The notes under the pieces: generated by a model
The model's database searches: none
Told to the model about the DNA's origin: nothing
Seen by the model: the letters and a program-made list of their open reading frames with translations, nothing else
NCBI GenBank assembly: GCA_964017185.1
Contig: OZ024880.1
Span: 38,158,329-38,222,328, forward strand
From: Rugalucina vietnamica
Taxonomy: Eukaryota > Mollusca > Bivalvia > Lucinida > Lucinidae
Direction: 5' to 3'
Length of the DNA: 64,000 nt
Made by a program: the position numbers and the translations under genes
Shown: piece after piece, positions 35,922-44,604 of the stretch
Layout: the number at the start of each line of letters is the position of its first letter
Numbering within the stretch: position 1 is the stretch's first letter

Positions 35922-38900
35922 TGTTTTCGCATATGCAGATTGTTGGTTTTCCCATGCGGCGGCTCATATTTTTGAAATCCTTTCCTTCTGTTCATGGCTT
36001 TGGAAGTCAAATTTTGTTAATATTTTAAAAGCTTTTAATATATCATTTGATTGTGGGTACTCGTTATAACCACCTCAGTGATTGTCAATTTTTCAGCTTT
36101 TAATTTCACTCTATAGTGCAAAGGCATGTTTGTTTTTGTCATGGATGCTCATAATTTTTGTTTTGTAGTGTATCGGATCCTGTCTTCTGACCGTGGGCTA
36201 TGTGTTAGAGTTCCAGACTGAGGTGTTTACCGGGTATCTGGCCCCGATACTGAAGTCTATCCCTGCCGGTGGAGGGACTGGGTCCGATGTGTGGACCCTC
36301 TACAACTATGCTACAATATCATTCATTGTTGTAGGCAGTCTCATGGTTTTGATAGGTAAGGTTTTACCACAACTCATGCATATGAGTCTCATCAAGAGAA
36401 AAACATGTTTTAATTTTGTATTGGACAAGTTAAATGACATTGGGATAAGGTCAAGAAATGACTGTGACATTGAATACTCACTAAGTTGTCAGTATCAAGA
36501 ATCTCCAAGCCATGCACCTTGGCCCAGTTGTTCAAAAGTAACGATGTCGTTAGTTAATGATTCATTAAAATTTCAAAATGGGCAATATTACAAATACACT
36601 TATTTTTTGTTGATCAAATGTGATAATCCTTTGCAATGCAGAGGATTCTCACATTTTATCAACAAAGAATAGTGTATTTGCCTATGTAGTCAGCATTTAC
36701 TTAACAAAGTCTTAACAATGACATTAAGCTAACAAAGTTTTGAACAACTGGTCCCTTGTAGACAAGGTCCATGGATTTAATCACAGGTTTCTCCAGTCAT
36801 GTCTCCATATGATCGTGATCTTTTGAGTGGGATGTAAATGAGCCGCCTCGTGGGAAAACCAACAATGTGGTTTCCGAACAGGTTTGACACAAACCGGCCT
36901 ATACAAGCACAGAAAAGAGCTAGAAGCTTGAAATTTCGGATTTAAGTAGAAGAGGAATTGTACTATCCGTGTAGCGAAAACAAAGGCGCTGATCAGCTTC
37001 GCGGTTACCGCGAAGCTGATCTGCGTCTTTGTTTTCGCATATGCAGATTGTTGGTTTTCTCATGAGGTGGCTCAAATCATGGAATCAACCTACCTATGTA
37101 CCAATCAACTTTCAGACCAAAGACTACAAAACTTTCTGAAAAATCCATTGTTAACACTTACACTTATTGAAAAGCATGTGGCCAAATTTGACCTTCCCAT
37201 AAAATAGGTCAGGGTCAGACCAGTCTGTAAGCTCACTGCTCAGGTGAGCTAAAAAAAACAACAACTCTTAAATATCATGGGGTGTGGCTTCCAGTGACTA
37301 ATTTGTAGTTTTCCTGATATGAGACAACCAAAGCAAATGGCTAAAAGGATATATTTCAGTCATTGCACCTGATATCTCACATTTTTGTATGTGTTTTCAG
37401 GGATGACTGGTTGTTTATTGGCCACATGTCCAAACAAGGTGGCCTCTGGTGTGGTATGTTTAGTTAACTGATTTTCTTTTTATAAATCAAAACAAGAATA
37501 ATGTCACCAAATACGGAACACCTTGTCTACTTGGACAAATAAACCAAAAAAATTTGCTTTGCCAAACATACCGGAAATTTGGAAATTGTGAGACTTTCAT
37601 TTTGTGCTATTTTCTATTTTGGAAGATTGGATTGGTTGCATGCTTTAAGCTTATGTAAGATTTCATAAGCCATAATTTTTAATTTCCTAGGCATCATTCG
37701 CAAAAATAGATCTTGCGAATGTTTCTGAATTTATGGTAAGCATAAGCAGCTTTGTCTGTATTATATCTCTACTGCTTTTTAGTTAAACTATGTTACATAT
37801 GAAAAGCATGAAGACTGAACCAAGTGTTTTGTTTATTTTTATTATTTTTCAGTATCTTTCTTCCTTGGGCATGGTTATACTCTATCAGGGCACATGGTCA
37901 GCTATACTGATTTACACCGATGTAAGTTGGATAGGGTTTCTTAAACCTAGCATCTCATTTGATATTTTCATATGATTCCATTTCTTAAATTACTTGTCAA
38001 CTCCATTTTTAAATGCCATCAGATGCTAAACGCATCTTGGCTCATCTATGCCCGTGTTCAGCGAGCCCCGCTCTGGCCACATGTCAGGCAAGTCAAGTTC
38101 TGCTTGAGGGTGTGTCAGGTGGTTTTTCTTGGGGTTCTTCCATTTTCGCCCACCTACTAATTGGCCTGTCTCGTATGAGCTGAAATGATCTTGAAAGGGA
38201 TGTAAAACCAAAGTAAAAAAGAAAAAAAAAATCCCATCAAAATTCACTGTTTGACTGGGAAAGAGACTGTCTGGCGTATCATAAATTTAAATTGCTGCCC
38301 AAGTCATACACAACAATGCTATATTCTACCAAAATTAACACAATTTTCGATTTGTCCCATCCACAGATAGACAGTACACTGACGGTAAGTTTGAGAAACA
38401 GTCTGCTCAAGAAGTATGCCGGTGATGAGGCTGTGGATGAATACTCTCAAGCATGGAACTATGTTTTTGTACAGGTACTACTTTTATATGCAACTAACAT
38501 ACATCTCAGCAAATGTCAGACAATGTGAAGGACTAAAATTATGTACAAAATACATGTAGCTCTTATCTTAGATATCGAAACAAATAAAATGACCCCTGGC
38601 TTGGCCTAAGCTGTCAGTTTTCCTGATTATTCATGTTTTCAGCCAGTATATTCTGACCCAAGTCACAACCTGCATTTTTAGCTCACCTGAGCCGTCAGGC
38701 TCACAAGGTGAGCTTATAGTATACCCATGCTCCGTCGTCCGTCCGTCGTCCGTCCGTCCGTCGTCCGTCGTCCACCATTTTCAAAGATCTTCTCCTCTGA
38801 AACCGCTTGGCCAATCAAAGCCAAATTTTACATGAAGCATCTATGGGAAGGGGGAACCAATGTGTATATAAATAATCCAGGTCACATGACCAAGATGGCC

Positions 38901-41900
38901 GCCATGCCCATATATGGTAAAAACCCTTCAAAAATCTTCTTCTCCGGAACCACTGGACCGATTTCAACCAAACTTGGCATGAAGCATTAATGGCTCAAGC
39001 ACTACAATGTGTATATAAATCATGACCCTATGATGACCTTGACCTATTTTACGGCAAGGTCAACATAGGTCGCGAATGCATTTGAATGGGAAAAATTGTT
39101 AAATTGTCATTTAAAGGAAAAATCTTGCAGAAAATGAGCAGTAGGACTGAATATTAATGATTCTGAAAAAAATTGGGCACCAGGGGCTCATCCGCCCCCA
39201 CCCCGGGGCAATATACATGTATATCTCCATAATATTCAAACATCTTCTCCTCTGAAACCGCTTGGCCAATCAAAGCGAAATTTTATGTGAAGCATCAATA
39301 GGAAGGGGTAACAAATATGTATATAAAAAATCCAGGTCACATGACCAAGATGGCCGCCATGCCCATATATGGTAAAAACCGTTCAAAAATCTTCTTCTCC
39401 AGAACCGGTTGACCGATTTCAACGAAACTTGGCACGAAGCATCGATGGCTCAAGCACTACAATGTGTATATAAATCATGACCCTGTGATGACCTTGACCT
39501 ATTTTACGGGAAGGTCAACATAGGTCACCAATGCATTTGAATGGGGCAAACTTTTAAAATGTCATTTAAAGTGAAAGTCTTGCAGGAAATGGGCAGTAGG
39601 ACTGGATATTAATGATTCTGAAAAAAATTGGACCCCAGGGGCTCATGTGCCCCCACCCCGGGGCAATATACATGTATATTTCCATAATATTCAAACGTCT
39701 TCTCCTCTGAAACCGCTTGGCCAAACAAAGCCAAATTTTAAGTGAAGCATCTATAGAATAGGGGAATCAATGTGTATATAAATAATCTAGGTCACATGAC
39801 CAAGATGGCCGCCATGCCCATATATGGTAAAAACCCATCAAAAATCATCTTCTCTGAAACCAATAGACTGATTTCAAGGAAACTTGGCGTGAGGCATCGA
39901 TGGCTAAAGTACTCCAATGTATATATAAATCATGACCCTGTGATGACCTTGACCAAGTTTATGGCAAGGTCAACATGGGTTGCTTGTGCATCTGAATTGG
40001 GAAAACTATTAAAATGTCATTTGAAGGAAAAAGCCAACAGGAAATTGGCAAATGGACAGAATATTGAAGATTCTGAAAAAAGAAAATGGCCCAAGGGCTT
40101 ATCTGCCCCTGCACTGGAGTTAAATACCATAATATTCAAACAAGTTTATTGGTATATGCAGCTGATCTCAGGTGAGCGTTTACAGGACCATTGGTCCTCT
40201 GGTACTTAAATTTAGTCCAACATTATCATACCACCATACAGCCAGTGTTCAAATTCTATATAATAGCCATGTACTTGTATTTGACTGTTTGTCACAGGGT
40301 TGCATTGGCATGATTTCCTTTTGTTTCTACATGTTCTTGTAAATAGAGGATATTTGCTTTTTTGAGGTGAATACCAAATATATTTCATCGAGTGAGTTGA
40401 AAACATCAGAATTTTCACGAGTGAGCAGCACGAGTGAAAATTTTTATGTTTTCAACTCACGAGATGAAATATATTTGGTATTCACCGAAAAAAAAGCAAA
40501 TTTTCTTTTTATTTTATACAATACACGGGCATTTTCCAATTCACAAGGCAGGCGGTGAAAATGCAAAAACCAAAAATTTTTTAAAACACAAATAATTTTG
40601 GTACCACATTGTTCCTTACGTTCTAACTAAGAAAATGAATACCCACACTTTATGTTTTCGTTCATAAATAACGGAGTTATAGGCGTTTGAATTTCTGAAG
40701 TGAGGCACATTTAATGACGTCAAGTAAATGGAAACGTCAGAAGTAATCCAAAATCTACAGTGAAGATATAGGCTGATATCAGTCACTAGTGACTTTTGAT
40801 ATCAGTGAGATTTGATATCAGTGAAATTTCATATCAATGAAAATACCAATTTTATCAAGTTTTGATATACATTGGGTTTCACTGTAAAGTATAAAATAAA
40901 CTACCGTAAATATTTAGAATGGTGATTATTATTTCAGTTTGACTGTTGTGCTGTTGAGAGTTATGGTGAATTTGACATCACAGTTTACTGGAACCGCAAG
41001 AAGAACATTAACGGCAACATAACTAAAGTGATGATACCAGAGACGTGTTGTAAGATGGATGGGGAATACCCTGATCAAGGGCCACCATATGATTCTAATT
41101 GTACACTTAATGCAACTACAGACAACTCGTACTTTGATAAGGTCAGAAGCATACCATTGCCATACTGTCTTGCACTAAAATGTGAGCTGCATCACGAGAA
41201 AACAATGTGGTTTTCAAACAGGTCCGACACAGAGTTGTACACTCATGGATGGCAAGAGGCTGTAAATTTTGGATTAAGAAAGTAGAGGAATTGTACTATT
41301 AATGTAGCCAAAACAATGGCTCTGGTCAGCTTCACAGTTACTGCGAAGCTGGTCTGTGTCTGTGTTTTTGCATATGCAAAATATTGGTTATCTTATAACA
41401 AGTAAACCATCCCATCTTGAACATTTGTTTTCACCAAGGTAAAAAGCCTGTATTCTCAAGGCAGTACTGTCAAAACACATAGTCATTTCTCATGTTTTTG
41501 TTTTGTGGTTTTGTGTCCCAGTCAACAATTTTTGAGTCATATCAGGAAGGTGCCATCACATCCTAGGTAATAACAAATACTGTAGGGAATAAATGTGTCT
41601 TGCCCAAGATTAAAACCCTGCACCAGTGCGCAGCCTGACACACTCAATACTAGACCATCGCTCTACCCCATATAAGCCACAACGCAAGAAAACCGGTCTT
41701 CGGGGTTTTCGACCAGGTCCGACAAAAATCAGTCTGTGTAGTCACAGATGAAATCAAGAAGCTTAAAATTTTGTATAGTAAGTAGAAGAGGAATTGCACT
41801 ATCCAACTAGAGAAAATTAAGAGGCTGATCAGCTGTGCAGTTACTGCATAGCTGATCTGCGCCTTTGTTTTCGCATAGGCAAAAGTCTGGTTTTCTCATG

Positions 41901-42941
41901 ACGTGGTTCATCTCATGACTTTGTTCACATGTTTAACAACGACTATTCAATTTATTCTCAGGGTTGCTATCAGCCTATTCAAGACTACCTGTGGTACTAT
42001 CATAAACTGCTGATCTTCTGTGAGTGCTGCCCACTACCTCTAGAGGTATGGTAGAAACATTTTTGTCTTGTCATAATAAAAACAGTCGTTTTAACCAGGT
42101 CCAACACAACCCAGGCTGTTTGACTTGTTCTCAACACCAAACAACAGGGCATCCTGACAGCACACTCACATGGTAGTGCCATTCTGCAGCAGTTTGAATG
42201 TGTGCTTAATGTCCTTGGTATACAGTATAAGTTTTGTCACAACAGTTTTGCCAGATACACATTTCTCGACATGTAGATAACTAGTAATAAAGGCATACTT
42301 CTTTGCCATTTACTGACAGTTCTTAAAATGGCAGAAGAGGAAGAATGCCAGAAAGCTGTACATGTATTTTTATGATCAAGGTCTAAATGAAAGAAATGCA
42401 TCAGGGATCTTATGTCCTTTCATTTGAGCTGCATCATAAGAAAACTGGATTTTTGCCTATGCGAAAACAAAGGCGCAGATCAGCTTCGCAGTAACTGTGA
42501 AGCTGATCAGCGCCTTTGTTTTCGCTATACAGAAGAACAATTTCTCTTTTTCTTAAGCCCGAAGCTTTCTTCTGTGGGTGTATAGGCTGGTTTGTGTCGG
42601 ACCTTGTCGGAAACCCAAAGACCGGTTTTCTCAATTATGAATCTGACATGCTCTTAACTGATCTAACACAAATGTTACACCTTCATTTTCACCTGGCAGA
42701 TACTACTGTATCTCTTAAAACTTCTAGCCATCTACTGTGATTGTAGAACCTGGCTCTTGTTGGGAAATGATCAGAAAACTCCCAAGATGACACGATTTTT
42801 CATGAGTAAGTCAGGCAACTGGTGTCTAATCATAAGCTCTCTATGTTTTATCTCCCTCTATTTCAGGTTGTTGCTATGGTGTTTGCTGTCATGGTTACCA
42901 CTGGTCTCAGGGACAGGAAAAAAGTTATAGAAAATTACTAA
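32081..42941 (+). CDS. Tetraspanin-family membrane protein, gene span (9 exons)
   Basis: Spliced model 32081-32171, 36169-36355, 37401-37453, 37691-37735, 37853-37921, 38367-38474, 40938-41141, 41962-42045, 42867-42941. All junctions are AG/GT and in phase. The first in-frame ATG (32118) gives about 292 residues, usual for the family. TM1 runs from IIKILLVAVNFILF into CIGSCLLTVGYV, TM2 is ATISFIVVGSLMVLIG, and TM3 is YLSSLGMVILYQGTWSAIL. The large loop has FDCCAVES, PETCCK and a final GCY, six cysteines in all, where most tetraspanins have CCG. TM4 is unusual: CECCPLPLE interrupts it before VVAMVFAVMV, although the length from GCY to the end is normal. Known role: organiser of membrane protein complexes. 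The exact orthologue was not identified, and an upstream exon may exist because the frame stays open across the first acceptor. Confidence 0.85.
32335..35918 (+). mobile_element. CR1/jockey-like non-LTR retrotransposon, 5'-truncated
   Basis: The element starts at AAAATAAAGGTCTAAAC, at the very beginning of the endonuclease. It carries one ORF and a ~0.78-kb 3' UTR, and ends in GTTAAATAAAGACATTA(CTTA)n. No ORF1 or 5' UTR is left. The perfect 10-bp target duplication and the open ORF show a recent insertion into a MITE in the first tetraspanin intron, in the same orientation as the gene. Confidence 0.9.
32355..35141 (+). CDS. LINE ORF2: AP endonuclease and reverse transcriptase
   Basis: 928 codons without interruption. 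Residues ~1-220 are an apurinic-type endonuclease ([37 protein letters not shown], then ISDHYPV). Residues ~420-760 are a reverse transcriptase ([71 protein letters not shown]). Both catalytic FADD and SDH residues are present. The C-terminus stops early (LGSFKK). A 14-bp block TTTAGGGTCATTCA is triplicated at 35121-35205, and the frame after the third copy (FKQRYLRLQMKLSTK) looks like the original ending. The ATG chosen is internal to the usual ORF2; in-frame KGLNI precedes it. Function: target-primed reverse transcription. Confidence 0.93.
   Translation: [928 protein letters not shown]
36169..36355 (+). CDS. Tetraspanin exon (TM1 end, small loop, TM2)
   Basis: The acceptor is TTTTGTAG and the donor is GTAAGG. 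It encodes CIGSCLLTVGYVLEF, then a short polar loop (SIPAGGGTGSDVWTL) and ATISFIVVGSLMVLI. It leaves 1 nt to make the Gly shared with the next exon. Confidence 0.88.
36520..36755. mobile_element. MITE with GGCCCAGTTGTTCAAAA ends, second copy
   Basis: Ends GGCCCAGTTGTTCAAAAG and TTTTGAACAACTGGTCCC. The interior matches the copy at 3177-3392 (TCACATTTTATCAACAAAGA, TATGTAGTC.GCATTTAC). Confidence 0.75.
36840..37073 (+). mobile_element. GAGCC MITE, full-length
   Basis: 234 bp with AAAT flanks. It has a perfect centre GCTTCGCGGTTACCGCGAAGC, in the reverse internal orientation to 3834-4067. Confidence 0.85.
37401..37453 (+). CDS. Tetraspanin exon (after TM2)
   Basis: It lies between GTTTTCAG and GTATGT. 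GMTGCLLATCPNKVASGV includes the conserved G-x-x-G-C after TM2. Phases 2 nt in, 0 out. Confidence 0.82.
37691..37735 (+). CDS. Tetraspanin 15-codon micro-exon
   Basis: It lies between TTTCCTAG and GTAAGC and encodes ASFAKIDLANVSEFM in phase 0 on both sides. It is symmetric and could be skipped without breaking the frame. Its inclusion is inferred from the perfect splice sites. Confidence 0.65.
37853..37921 (+). CDS. Tetraspanin exon (TM3)
   Basis: It lies between ATTTTTCAG and GTAAGT: 23 codons, phase 0, almost entirely hydrophobic (YLSSLGMVILYQGTWSAILI). Confidence 0.82.
38061..38230 (+). mobile_element. tRNA-derived SINE, 5'-truncated
   Basis: The tRNA head is missing. The body GCCACATGTCAGGCAAG, GTTCTGCTTGAGGGTGTG and GGGATGTAAAACC is present, with an A-rich tail at 38213-38230. 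Intronic in the tetraspanin gene. Confidence 0.78.
38367..38474 (+). CDS. Tetraspanin exon (start of large extracellular loop)
   Basis: It lies between TCCACAG and GTACTA: 36 codons, phase 0. It encodes amphipathic helix-like sequence and ends in AWNYVFVQ, at the position of the aWd..Q that precedes the CCG motif. An internal GTAAGT at 38385 is not used in this model because the downstream part fits the family. Confidence 0.82.
38680..40203 (+). mobile_element. AGCTCACCTGAGCC tandem-core element in tetraspanin intron
   Basis: Complete in plus orientation: terminal hairpin, GTCCGTCCGTCGTCCGTCCG (about 38738-38772), three ~460-bp units each with TGACCAAGATGGCCGCCATG, and the right end CAGGACCATTGGTCCTCTGG. 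ORFs in it ([16 protein letters not shown]) are repeat translations and not evidence of a protein. Confidence 0.8.
40353..40502. mobile_element. Long-hairpin MITE
   Basis: Arms of ~65 bp. TTTGCTTTTTTGAGGTGAAT and ACCAAATATATTTCATC on the left mirror GATGAAATATATTTGGTAT and TTCACCG...AAAAGCAAA on the right. The inner arms are GAAAACATcAGAATTTTCAC and inverse around GAGCAGCACGAG. The hairpin would be very stable in RNA. It lies 436 bp upstream of a tetraspanin exon. Confidence 0.75.
40938..41141 (+). CDS. Tetraspanin exon (large loop cysteine motifs)
   Basis: 68 codons, phase 0. FDCCAVESYGEFDI holds the CC motif and PETCCK the second pair, followed by a fifth Cys in NCTLN. N-glycosylation-like sites are NIT and NCT. 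The donor is GTCAGA, a weak variant. Confidence 0.88.
41183..41400 (+). mobile_element. GAGCC MITE, diverged
   Basis: It begins only 41 bp after the weak GTCAGA donor of tetraspanin exon 40938-41141. The left end is GAGCTGCATCACGAGAAAAC and the right end is degraded (TATTGGTTATCTTATAA). Confidence 0.7.
41505..41672 (-). mobile_element. SINE-like repeat, antisense
   Basis: On the minus strand it reads TGGGGTAGAGCGATGGTC at its head, a B-box-like GCAGGGTTTTAATC, and then CTTGGGCAAGACAC and TTGTTGACTGGGACACAAAA. Related in layout to 13790-13998. Confidence 0.5.
41674..41909 (+). mobile_element. GAGCC MITE
   Basis: Ends are mutated (TAAGCCACAACGCAAGAAAA / TCATGACGTGGTTC). It lies 52 bp before the tetraspanin exon at 41962. 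Confidence 0.75.
41962..42045 (+). CDS. Tetraspanin exon (last loop Cys, start of TM4)
   Basis: 28 codons between ATTCTCAG and GTATGG. It begins GCYQPIQDYLWYYHKLLIF, the standard GC at the end of the loop, then CECCPLPLE. The acidic and proline residues weaken TM4, but the final Glu matches the polar residue often found in tetraspanin TM4. Confidence 0.82.
42426..42634 (+). mobile_element. GAGCC MITE, right end truncated
   Basis: The hairpin GCTTCGCAGTAACTGTGAAGC is present. The right arm stops at ACCGGTTTTCTCA. Confidence 0.75.
42867..42941 (+). CDS. Tetraspanin terminal exon (TM4 end, cytoplasmic tail)
   Basis: It encodes VVAMVFAVMVTTGLRDRKK and ends VIENY before TAA at 42939-42941. The acceptor is CTATTTCAG. 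Confidence 0.85.
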   Translation, partial: VVAMVFAVMVTTGLRDRKKVIENY

Positions 42942-43881
42942 AACATGTTGTTACGTGCCAGGCGTAACTAGAAGATTAAGGAAACCAACAAGTTGGTTAG
43001 CCAGCAACAAGCTTTGTTTAAAATTTAACAAATCTATTTAGAAATGATTTAACCAGTAATTACATGTGAAACAATCAAAAGCATATATACAATCAAACAA
43101 AAATGAATGTACAATACCTTTCAAGATGTTAATTCCCTTAAAGAATGTCTGAATGTCCCTCAGAATTTTTAACACAAGTCTGTATCAGTTTCTGATCCCA
43201 AGAATTAAAGTTTGTTTCAAAATAGCACTATGTCCCAATCCAGAATCGAATATCACAAAGTAATCCAAGAATAAGTTTAAATTCCAGTAAGATAGATTTT
43301 GACTTCTTAATAGTAACAGTACCCAAAGATTGTCCTTATGAAAATTTGTAGCCCTTATATAGCACTGAGGAACATTCAGGATTCTTCCAGCAAATTCTAT
43401 GATATCATATACTAAAAATAACAAGTTGTTTACCAAAATTTAATGTTTTGGAATATTCTAGAGAGGCCATTATCCTTCCAGAAAATTCCACAATATTCTT
43501 TTGACATAAAAAAAAGATTTTTCTAGAAGATTCTACATCTTTGGTTCTTCCAGATTTTTCCGGACTTTTCCGTCAAAGAACAATTTGAAATTTCTAGAAA
43601 ATTCTGAAGTAAACAACCTGTTTATGTCCAATATCTGGGACACAAAAAGTAAATAATTGCTAAGGACAACAAGTAAACATCATATGTATAACATCATACT
43701 TTCCTGGGCATACTCCCTTGGGAAGTTTACCAGTACTGAATGCACATCTTTCAACAAGTAACTGTCATACATAACAATGTAAAGTTTGGAGAACTCTAAA
43801 GTGACAGGCAACCTCTAAAATTGTTAGCTCTATAAATAATTTGCTTTTTTATTAAATAGAAAGACATGGAGAAAGCAAACA
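42942..43881. other. Tetraspanin 3' flank, no gene seen
   Basis: A/T-rich sequence without open frames of note. The segment 43455-43610 repeats TTCTAGA/TTCCAGA-type motifs (CCAGAAAATTCC, TCTAGAAGATTC, CTAGAAAATTCT), an imperfect local array with heat-shock-element-like nGAAnnTTC pairs. An AATAAA lies farther out at 44255. Confidence 0.35.
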
Positions 43882-44115
43882 TGAAGCACAGAAAACCAAC
43901 AATGGGAATCTGCATATGTGAAAACAAAGGTGCAGACCAGCTGTACAGTAACTGCACAGCTGATCAACGCCTTTGTTTTCACTCCATAAAGTGCAATGCC
44001 TCTTCTTTCTTAATCTGAAATTTCAATCTTCTAGCTATTTTCTGTGGCTGTACAGCCTGGTTTGTGTCGGACCTGGTCGGAAACACAAACTGCTGGTTTT
44101 CTCATGCCAGGACAC
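43882..44115 (+). mobile_element. GAGCC MITE, diverged copy
   Basis: Recognisable from AGAAAACCAACAATGGG to TTTTCTCATGCCAGGACAC. The centre is GCTGTACAGTAACTGCACAGC. Confidence 0.7.
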
Positions 44116-44400
44116 GTGTACCTTGTACTTTCCCAAGAAGACAGCAGCTTAATCCCACAGCTTAACACCAACATACAAACTGGGAATTATTACTTATGCG
44201 CTAAAAACTGATTTGCTTTCACAGTCTGTCCTTTTAAGCATGTTCAATGGAAACAATAAATCTAACATAGAGGTTTCACATTTGTTTTATTTCACTTAAC
44301 AGGAGCTTTTTAATTTGTTTCTATCGTTCTACTATTCATCCCTTTTAGCCCCAATGACCCTATAAGCTGCCAGTAATATTCATAGAAACCAGAGATATTT

Positions 44401-44593
44401 GAGCCACAATGCGAGAAAACCGGCCTTCAGGGTTTCCGACCAGGACTGACACAAACCAGCCTGTACAGTCACAGAAGATGGCTGGAAGCTTGAAATTTTG
44501 GATATAAGTAGAAGAGGGATTGTACTATCCGAGTAGCTAAAACAAAGGCACTGATCAGCTGTGCAGTTACTTTGTTTTCACATAGGCAGAGCC
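44401..44593 (+). mobile_element. GAGCC MITE truncated by a retroelement
   Basis: The left arm and half the hairpin are intact. Sequence departs from the family after TTTTCACATAGGCAGA, where the reverse-transcriptase element begins. Confidence 0.7.
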
Positions 44594-44604
44594 TCGGATG
44601 AGAC

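Larger units (their letters stand above)
32228..35965 (+). mobile_element. GAGCC MITE split by a LINE insertion
   Basis: The left part is 32228-32334 (GAGCCTGTGCATGAGAAAAC) and the right part 35919-35965 (...CATGCGGCGGCTC). CTTTGTTTTC is present at both break points (32325-32334 and 35919-35928) as the LINE's target duplication. ATAT flanks the MITE itself. Confidence 0.85.

Noticed and set aside
38727-40209. ORFs with [13 protein letters not shown]-like peptides
   Set aside because: The same sequence recurs in every unit of a non-coding tandem-core element in both orientations.
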